From Streptomyces sp. P3 (GTDB lineage Bacteria > Actinomycetota > Actinomycetes > Streptomycetales > Streptomycetaceae), in NCBI RefSeq assembly GCF_003032475.1, contig NZ_CP028369.1, positions 1,364,001 to 1,428,000 of the forward strand: 64,000 bases of DNA. The letters run 5' to 3'. Every line of letters starts with the position of its first letter. Positions within the stretch are counted from its first letter, which is position 1. Of the stretch, positions 59,023-64,000 are shown piece after piece. Position numbers and translations under genes: made by a program. The notes under the pieces were generated by a model, which saw only the letters and a program-made list of their open reading frames with translations, did no database searches and was not told where the DNA came from.

Positions 59023-59134
59023 GCGGCCGCCCCGGACCGCGGATGAGCCCGCGCCGACCGGACGTCCGCCGGTGAGGTGACGGCTGCGGCGGCGACGGCT
59101 CGCCGGTGAGGGCTCGCCGGTTCAGGCGTCAGCC

Positions 59135-59163
59135 GGCCGGACGGCCGGACGGCCGGACGGCCG
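59135..59163. repeat. GGCCGGAC octanucleotide repeats
   Basis: Three and a half copies of the 8-bp unit GGCCGGAC between the MaoC gene and the convergent TetR gene. Flanking sequence carries further CAGACGGCCGG words (59197-59235) that run into the 3' end of the TetR coding region. Confidence 0.75.
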
Positions 59164-59218
59164 GCGGACCACGGTCCGCGGCTGGGCGTCCGCCGGTCAG
59201 ACGGCCGGGGGTACGGCG

Positions 59219-59863
59219 TCAGACGGCCGGTGGGGACCAGGGGCGGCCGTTCATGAGGTTGCCGAGGCCCGCCCAGGCGAAGTTCATCAGGGTGGCCGCC
59301 GCCTGGTGGGAGGAGACGGCGTCGTCGGTGTTGGCCCAGGCGGCGAGCGACTCGGCGGCACCGACCAGGGCCTCGGCGAGCCCGGCCACCTCGCGTTCGG
59401 GCAGGTCGGGGTCGCGGTGTGCCTCCCGGGCCGCTATCGCGATCAGCTGGGTCACGAACGCGACGATCTCCTCACGCATCGCCGCGACCTCGCCTGCGAA
59501 GGGCTCGCCGTGCGTGCGGGCCTGGAGGTGCAGGAGGGACCAGGCGTGCGGATGCCGCCCGGTGTGCGCGAAGAACGCCCGCAGCCCGTCCCACAGTTGG
59601 CGGTCGGCGGGCACATCCGTGCGCACGCCGGTGCGGACCGCCTCGACGAGGGAGTTGGCCTCCCGCCGGATGCAGGCGGTGAAGAGGTCTTCCTTGGAGT
59701 TCAGGTACAGGTACACCAACGGCTTGGACACGCCCGCGAGTTCCGCGATCTCGTCCATCGACGCGGCCATGTACCCGCGGCGGCCGAAGGTCTCCACGGC
59801 GGCGTCCAGCATCTGCTGCTCACGGACCGCACGCGGCATCCGCTTGGTCTTCACGGCACCCAT
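59219..59863 (-). CDS. TetR-family transcriptional regulator
   Basis: Protein of 214 aa. A basic N-terminus precedes the HTH: REQQMLDAAVETFGRRGYMAASMDEIAELAGVSKPLVYLYLNSKEDLFTACIRRE, with MDEIAELAGVSKPLVYLYL as the DNA-reading helices. The C-terminal ligand domain is helical and Trp/His-rich (HTGRHPHAWSLLHLQAR). Convergent with MaoC; likely regulates the divergent thiolase/fabG operators 2.5 kb away. Ligand probably an acyl-CoA, by analogy only. A Pro/Val tail ends the protein. Confidence 0.9.
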   Translation of the reverse strand: MGAVKTKRMPRAVREQQMLDAAVETFGRRGYMAASMDEIAELAGVSKPLVYLYLNSKEDLFTACIRREANSLVEAVRTGVRTDVPADRQLWDGLRAFFAHTGRHPHAWSLLHLQARTHGEPFAGEVAAMREEIVAFVTQLIAIAAREAHRDPDLPEREVAGLAEALVGAAESLAAWANTDDAVSSHQAAATLMNFAWAGLGNLMNGRPWSPPAV

Positions 59864-59902
59864 GGGGCAAGACTAGTTCGGCTCCGCGGTCGGCAGCCCC
59901 GT

Positions 59903-60214
59903 TCAGGACGCCTGCTCCTGCGCCCGTCCCTGGGCGTGGGCCGAGTCGACCGCCTCGTCCTCCTGGCGCCGGTTGGCGTCGAGGTTGGCCTTCATGCGGT
60001 CCACCCGCTCGACGACCGCCACCGAGGCGCGGTCGCGTTCCTTGCGCAGTACGACGAAGCTGATCGGCGCGGAGACCACCAGGGCCAGCAGGACGATCCA
60101 CATTCCGTTGGAGTCGCCGAGGCCGCGCGGGACGACGCCGAAGTAGACGAGTCCCCAGACGGCCAGGAGGCAGCCTGCGAAGACACCGAGGCGCATCAGC
60201 GTGTAGCGGAGCAT
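59903..60214 (-). CDS. DUF4229-like small membrane protein
   Basis: Protein of 103 aa. Two transmembrane helices (FAGCLLAVWGLVYFGVVP and MWIVLLALVVSAPISFVVL) are followed by a charged cytoplasmic helix (LRKERDRASVAVVERVDRM) that could form a coiled coil. The order RYTLMRLGVF...LRKxRDxxS is that of the actinobacterial DUF4229 family, function unknown. ATG 60214; ATG 60238 is an in-frame alternative. Its partner regulation is not evident; it follows the GNAT gene on the same strand by 93 bp. Confidence 0.78.
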   Translation of the reverse strand: MLRYTLMRLGVFAGCLLAVWGLVYFGVVPRGLGDSNGMWIVLLALVVSAPISFVVLRKERDRASVAVVERVDRMKANLDANRRQEDEAVDSAHAQGRAQEQAS

Positions 60215-60307
60215 CTCAATCCAGACTTCCGATTCCAAAGGGGGCCACCGTCCAGTGAAGCACGTCCGGCTCCCGATCCTGCAGCGGGGTGGACCGGCCT
60301 CGGGGCG

Positions 60308-60832
60308 TCACACCAGTGGCAGCAGCATGGTGATGTCGTCGCGGTCGTCGCCCGGCGCGACCCGGATCGCACCGGGCACCCGGCCGACCTCCTTGTAGCC
60401 GCAGGAGCCGTAGAAGTGCTCCAGGCCGAGTCCGCCGCGGCAGCCGAGCCGGATCGCCTCGATGCCGTCGAAGCCGCGGGCGGCGTCGGCGGCGGCGGCC
60501 AGCAGGTCGCGACCGTACCCCTTGCCCTGGTGACGGGGGTGGACCATCACCGTGTACAGCATCACCCAGTGGGTCTGGAGGCGATGGCTGTTGAAGGCGA
60601 AGAACGCGGTCGCCGCCACCCGACCCGACGCGTCCTGCCCGACGAGCAGGCGGTTGCGGCCCTCCGCCATGGCCGCGAGGTGCCTCACCAGATCCGGCCG
60701 GATCTCGTCGCGCGACACGGGCGCGACGAAGCCGACGGCCCCGCCCGCGTTGGAGACGTCCGTCCACAGATCGAGCACGCCGTCGCGCAGTGCCGGGGTG
60801 ACCGCGGGATCGAGAGTGAACGTAAGGGACAC
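60308..60832 (-). CDS. GNAT-family N-acetyltransferase
   Basis: Protein of 174 aa. TFTLDPAVTPALRDGVLDLWTDVSNAGGAVGFV begins the fold. Acetyl-CoA motif A is VHPRHQGKGYGRDLLAAAADAA, followed by GLGLEHFYGSCGYKEVGRVPGAIRV, a common ending for GNATs acting on small amines. Substrate unknown. GTG start at 60832 has no strong ribosome site; the frame is open to 60883. Confidence 0.85.
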   Translation of the reverse strand: MSLTFTLDPAVTPALRDGVLDLWTDVSNAGGAVGFVAPVSRDEIRPDLVRHLAAMAEGRNRLLVGQDASGRVAATAFFAFNSHRLQTHWVMLYTVMVHPRHQGKGYGRDLLAAAADAARGFDGIEAIRLGCRGGLGLEHFYGSCGYKEVGRVPGAIRVAPGDDRDDITMLLPLV

Positions 60833-60976
60833 GACAGGATCGTAACCCTTACCGCAGGAAGCGTGCGGCCGTTCTCGGGTCACCGCGCTCGTGTGCCCGG
60901 ACCGGGCGGGAGCGCCCGCCGGGGGGCGCGGGCGCGGGGAACTACGCGACCGGCCCCCCGCGGCTCACGCCCGGCG

Positions 60977-62140
60977 TCACACCCGCATCGGCTGCGGTGA
61001 CTCGCGCAGTGCCGGGTCGGGGCCGTCGTACTCGCGGATGATCTCGTAGCGGGTGTTGCGCTCCACGGGGCGGAACCCGGCGTCCCGGATGAGGTCCAGC
61101 AGGTCCTCGCGGGTGAGCTTGTTCGGCGTGCCGTAGTTGTCGGCGTCGTGTGTGATCTTGTACTCGACGACCGAGCCGTCCATGTCGTCCGCGCCGTGCT
61201 GGAGCGCCAGCTGCGCGGTCTGGACGCCGTGCATCACCCAGAAGACCTTCACGTGCGGGACGTTGTCGAAGAGCAGCCGGGAGACCGCGAACGTCTTGAG
61301 GGCCTCCGCGCCCGTGGCCATCGTCGTGCGGGCCTGGAGCCGGTTGCGGACCTTGCCGTCCTTCATGTCGACGAAGTCGTGCTGGTAGCGCAGCGGGATG
61401 AAGACCTGGAAGCCGTTCGTCTCGTCCTGCAGCTCGCGCAGCCGCAGGACGTGGTCGACGCGGTGGCGGGGCTCCTCGATGTGGCCGTACAGCATGGTGG
61501 CCGGCGTCTTGAGCCCCTTCTCGTGCGCGAGGCGGTGGATGCGCGACCAGTCCTCCCAGTGGGTGCGGTGGTCGACGATGTGCTGACGGACCTCCCAGTC
61601 GAAGATCTCCGCGCCGCCGCCGGTCAGCGACTCCAGGCCGGCGTCGATCAGCTCGTCGAGGATCTCCGAGGCGGTGAGCCCGCTGATCGTCTCGAAGTGG
61701 TGGATCTCCGTCGCCGTGAACGCCTTCAGCGAGACGTTCGGCAGGGCGGCCTTCAACTCGCGCAGCGAGCGCGGGTAGTAGCGCCACGGCAGGTTCGGGT
61801 GCAGGCCGTTGACGATGTGCAGCTCGGTGAGGTTCTCGCCCTCCATCGCCTTGGCGAGCTTCACCGCCTCCTCGATGCGCATGGTGTACGCGTCCTTCTC
61901 GCCCGGCTTGCGCTGGAAGGAGCAGTAGGCACAGGAGGCCGTGCACACGTTGGTCATGTTGAGGTGGCGGTTGACGTTGAAGTGCACGACGTCGCCGTTC
62001 TTGCGGGTGCGCACCTCGTGTGCGAGTCCGCCCAGCCACGCCAGGTCGTCCGACTCGTACAGCGCGACGCCGTCCTCACGGGTCAGCCGCTCACCGGCCC
62101 TGACCTTCTCCTCCAGCTCGCGCTTGAGCCCGACGTCCAT
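60977..62140 (-). CDS. mqnE: Aminofutalosine synthase (radical SAM)
   Basis: Protein of 387 aa. Radical-SAM cysteines C66-x3-C70-x2-C73 in MTNVCTASCAYCSFQRKPGEKDAY. Family blocks: ELHIVNGLHPNLPWRYYP, LKAFTATEIHHFE, ESLTGGGAEIFDWEVRQHI, TTMATGAEALKTFAVSRLLFDNVPHVKVFW. It joins the MqnA product to S-adenosylmethionine to give 6-amino-6-deoxyfutalosine. ATG 62140 behind AAAGGTG. An AsnC-type regulator gene and the UbiX/UbiA genes lie directly upstream in the same orientation. Confidence 0.96.
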   Translation of the reverse strand: MDVGLKRELEEKVRAGERLTREDGVALYESDDLAWLGGLAHEVRTRKNGDVVHFNVNRHLNMTNVCTASCAYCSFQRKPGEKDAYTMRIEEAVKLAKAMEGENLTELHIVNGLHPNLPWRYYPRSLRELKAALPNVSLKAFTATEIHHFETISGLTASEILDELIDAGLESLTGGGAEIFDWEVRQHIVDHRTHWEDWSRIHRLAHEKGLKTPATMLYGHIEEPRHRVDHVLRLRELQDETNGFQVFIPLRYQHDFVDMKDGKVRNRLQARTTMATGAEALKTFAVSRLLFDNVPHVKVFWVMHGVQTAQLALQHGADDMDGSVVEYKITHDADNYGTPNKLTREDLLDLIRDAGFRPVERNTRYEIIREYDGPDPALRESPQPMRV

Positions 62141-62260
62141 GCCCACACCTTTCACCGACGACCTACCGACGACTGCCGACGACTTCCCGCCGGTTCCCTG
62201 CCGCCCGACTTCCCTGCCGGACCGGCTCCTGCCGACCCGACCCACCGTACGTCTTCGCGC

Positions 62261-62716
62261 CTACACCTCTTCGGGCAGCTCCCCGACGCGGTTCTCCCAC
62301 TTCGTCGACAGCACGATGGTGGTACGGGTCCGGGACACGCCCTTGGTCCCGCTGAGCCGGCGGATGATCTTCTCCAGACCGTCGACGTCCGTGGCCCGTA
62401 CCTTGAGCATGAACGAGTCGTCGCCGGCGATGAACCAGCAGTCCTCGATCTCGCTCAGGTCCTTGAGCCGGGCCGCCACGTCCTCGTGGTCGGCGGCGTC
62501 GGACAGCGAGATGCCGATGAGGGCGATGACGCCGAGACCGAGCTGGGCGGCGTTCACCGTGGCGCGGTAGCCCGTGATGACGCCGGCCGCCTCCAGCCGG
62601 TTGATGCGGTCGGTGACACTGGGTCCCGACAGGCCGACGAGGCGTCCCAGCTCCGCGTACGAGGCCCGGCCGTTCTCCCGGAGGGCCTGGATGAGCTGCC
62701 TGTCCACCGCGTCCAT
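62261..62716 (-). CDS. Lrp/AsnC-family transcriptional regulator
   Basis: Protein of 151 aa. N-terminal HTH (DRQLIQALRENGRASYAELGRLVGLSGPSVTDRINRLEAAGVITGY) and C-terminal RAM ligand-binding domain (ALIGISLSDAADHEDVAARL, CWFIAGDDSFMLKVRATDVDGLEKIIRRL). Such proteins oligomerise and sense amino acids or related metabolites. Placed between mqnE and the UbiX-like gene, it is a candidate regulator of this menaquinone segment. ATG 62716. Confidence 0.93.
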   Translation of the reverse strand: MDAVDRQLIQALRENGRASYAELGRLVGLSGPSVTDRINRLEAAGVITGYRATVNAAQLGLGVIALIGISLSDAADHEDVAARLKDLSEIEDCWFIAGDDSFMLKVRATDVDGLEKIIRRLSGTKGVSRTRTTIVLSTKWENRVGELPEEV

Positions 62717-62784
62717 GCGAATCGAAGCCTTCCGATCAAGATTCCTGAAGAGATGAGAGGTACTGCGCCATGCTCAGATGGCGA

Positions 62785-63471
62785 TCATGAGGCCCGGGTT
62801 CCGGCCGCGCCGCCCAGATCGCCGTCCCACCGGCGGTAGAGCCCGTGCGCGACCCCCGCCGCGTCGAGTACGCGCCCGGCGACGAAGTCGACCAGGTCCT
62901 GGATGTGGGTGGCCCCCGCGTAGAAGGCGGGCGAGGCGGGCACGACGCTCGCGCCGGCGTCGTCCAGCGCCACCAGATGACGCAGTGTCTGCCCGTTGAG
63001 CGGGGTCTCGCGCACGGCGACGACGAGGGGCCGCCGCTCCTTGAGCGTGACGCTCGCGGCCCGCTGGAGAAGGTCCTTCGACAATCCGAGGGCGACCCCG
63101 GCGACGCAGGCCGTCGAGGCGGGCACGATCAGCATGCCCCTGACGGGATACGACCCCGAGGAGGGGCCGGCGGCGAGATCCCCCGCGCCCCAGTGCCGCA
63201 CCCGGTCGCCGCTGACGTCCACGTCGAACGCGCCCGGCTTGCCGTCGGCCCCGCGCGCGAGCCATTCCCGCAGGTCGTCCCGCCAGTGCGCGTCCCGGAA
63301 GGAGATCCCGGTCTCGTCGAGCAGGGTGAGCCGCGAGGCCCGGCTGACCACCAGGTCCACGCTCTCGCCCGCGGCGAGCAGCGCACGCAGCACAGCGGCG
63401 GCATAGGGCGTACCGGACGCCCCGGACACCCCCACGATCCAAGGCACGCGCTGCGTTTCTCCTGCGTTCAC
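62785..63471 (-). CDS. UbiX-like flavin prenyltransferase
   Basis: Protein of 228 aa. VGVSGASGTPYAAAVLRALLAAG opens the Rossmann-like fold with the family FMN loop; PVRGMLIVPASTACVAGVALGLSKDLLQRAASVTLKERRPLVVAVRETPLN is the prenyl-FMN signature block. It makes prenylated FMN, the cofactor for a UbiD-type decarboxylase such as the one needed late in futalosine-pathway menaquinone synthesis. A UbiD gene would be expected beyond the window edge. GTG 63471. The Ala-rich C-terminal tail is longer than the E. coli enzyme. Confidence 0.9.
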   Translation of the reverse strand: MNAGETQRVPWIVGVSGASGTPYAAAVLRALLAAGESVDLVVSRASRLTLLDETGISFRDAHWRDDLREWLARGADGKPGAFDVDVSGDRVRHWGAGDLAAGPSSGSYPVRGMLIVPASTACVAGVALGLSKDLLQRAASVTLKERRPLVVAVRETPLNGQTLRHLVALDDAGASVVPASPAFYAGATHIQDLVDFVAGRVLDAAGVAHGLYRRWDGDLGGAAGTRAS

Positions 63472-63513
63472 ACCTTGAGCGTACCGGTGGGCGTGGAGGT
63501 CTTCAGGACCGGA

Positions 63514-64000
63514 CTACACCGTGAGCCCACGCACCATCAGGTCGGCGAGCGCGCAGACGAACAGGCTGATGCCGATGAACCCGTTCGTCGAGAAGAACGC
63601 CCTGTTCAGCCGGGACAGGTCGTGCGGGCGGACGATCGAGTGCTCGTACACGAACGCGCCGGCGACGATCAGCAGCCCCAGCCAGAAGAACGCGCCCGCG
63701 CCGGTGGCCAGCGCGTACCAGACGAGGAGCGCGGTCGTCACGGCGTGGCAGACGCGCGCGCCGCGGATGGCCGCCGGGACACCGTAGCGGGCCGGGACCG
63801 ACATGACGCCGGTCTCCCGGTCGGCCTCGACGTCCTGGCAGGCGTAGATCAGGTCGAAGCCGCCGATCCAGACGCCGACGGCGAGACCGAGGACGACCGC
63901 GTCCCAGGACCACTCGCCGGTGATCGCCAGCCAGCCGCCGATCGGCCCCATCGCCTGGGCCAGCCCCAGGATGGCCTGCGGGAAGTTCGTGAACCGCTTG
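63514..64000 (-). CDS. UbiA-family prenyltransferase (MqnP-like), C-terminal part
   Basis: Runs off the right edge; the visible 162 residues (reading from 64000) begin KRFTNFPQAILGLAQAMGPI. The second Asp motif DVEADRETGVMSVPARYG binds the isoprenyl diphosphate through magnesium. Four or five transmembrane helices follow. In futalosine-pathway bacteria the matching enzyme (MqnP) attaches the polyprenyl chain to the 1,4-dihydroxy-6-naphthoate precursor. It lies 42 bp upstream of the UbiX-like gene, same strand. The ATG at 63951 is internal. TAG stop at 63514-63516. Confidence 0.92.
   Translation of the reverse strand, partial: KRFTNFPQAILGLAQAMGPIGGWLAITGEWSWDAVVLGLAVGVWIGGFDLIYACQDVEADRETGVMSVPARYGVPAAIRGARVCHAVTTALLVWYALATGAGAFFWLGLLIVAGAFVYEHSIVRPHDLSRLNRAFFSTNGFIGISLFVCALADLMVRGLTV

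Noticed and set aside
59101..59235. Additional gene between MaoC and TetR
   Set aside because: The frames are driven by CGGCCGGA repeats; no ribosome site or protein-like composition.

Overview
The window is high-GC actinobacterial DNA, almost certainly from a Streptomyces chromosome. Nearly all codons end in G or C, GTG starts are common, and signal peptides, leaderless-type promoters and gene order are all streptomycete in style. The gene set (complex I, futalosine-pathway menaquinone genes, fumarylacetoacetase, NLP/P60 peptidase) points to the conserved chromosomal core, not to an island. I see no rRNA, tRNA, insertion sequence, prophage, CRISPR array or secondary-metabolite cluster.

Layout. 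1-20.2 kb is a mixed housekeeping stretch: the end of a RarD-type permease, a VOC protein, a secreted M28 aminopeptidase, a divergent pair of poorly known proteins (Pro-rich/helical-repeat protein and a P-loop-like DUF6668-type protein), a short amidase, a flavoprotein reductase, an ABC-2 transporter with a LolA-like membrane-anchored protein, a long-chain polyprenyl diphosphate synthase, a secreted transglycosylase behind a c-di-AMP (ydaO-type) riboswitch, a HAD phosphatase, fumarylacetoacetase, an M56 peptidase, a HEAT-repeat protein and RecQ. Its intergenic gaps carry an unusual number of unrelated short tandem-repeat arrays. 20.4-36.4 kb is a complete 14-gene nuoA-N operon on the minus strand. 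Its genes overlap or nearly touch, and a Rex-type operator lies upstream of nuoA.

37-49.5 kb holds an NLP/P60 hydrolase, a geranylgeranyl-reductase-family flavoprotein, a PASTA protein, menG, a frameshifted membrane-protein gene, a chitinase-like lipoprotein, mqnC with a short amidohydrolase-like gene, a lone prepilin peptidase, a Ser/Thr kinase, mqnA and a cold-shock gene with promoter and terminator. 49.7-60.8 kb is lipid-oriented: a 3-ketosteroid dehydrogenase-like flavoprotein, a long-chain acyl-CoA synthetase, and a thiolase divergent from fabG-maoC, with twin palindromes between them and a TetR gene nearby. 60.9-64 kb returns to menaquinone: mqnE, an AsnC/Lrp regulator, a UbiX-like flavin prenyltransferase and a UbiA prenyltransferase cut by the window edge.

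Together, the polyprenyl synthase, mqnA/C/E, the UbiX-UbiA pair, menG and possibly the reductase would make and modify menaquinone, the electron acceptor of the NADH dehydrogenase in the same window. The Rex-like site suggests that complex I expression follows the NADH/NAD+ ratio. All product names come from reading motifs and family resemblance by eye. No searches were run.
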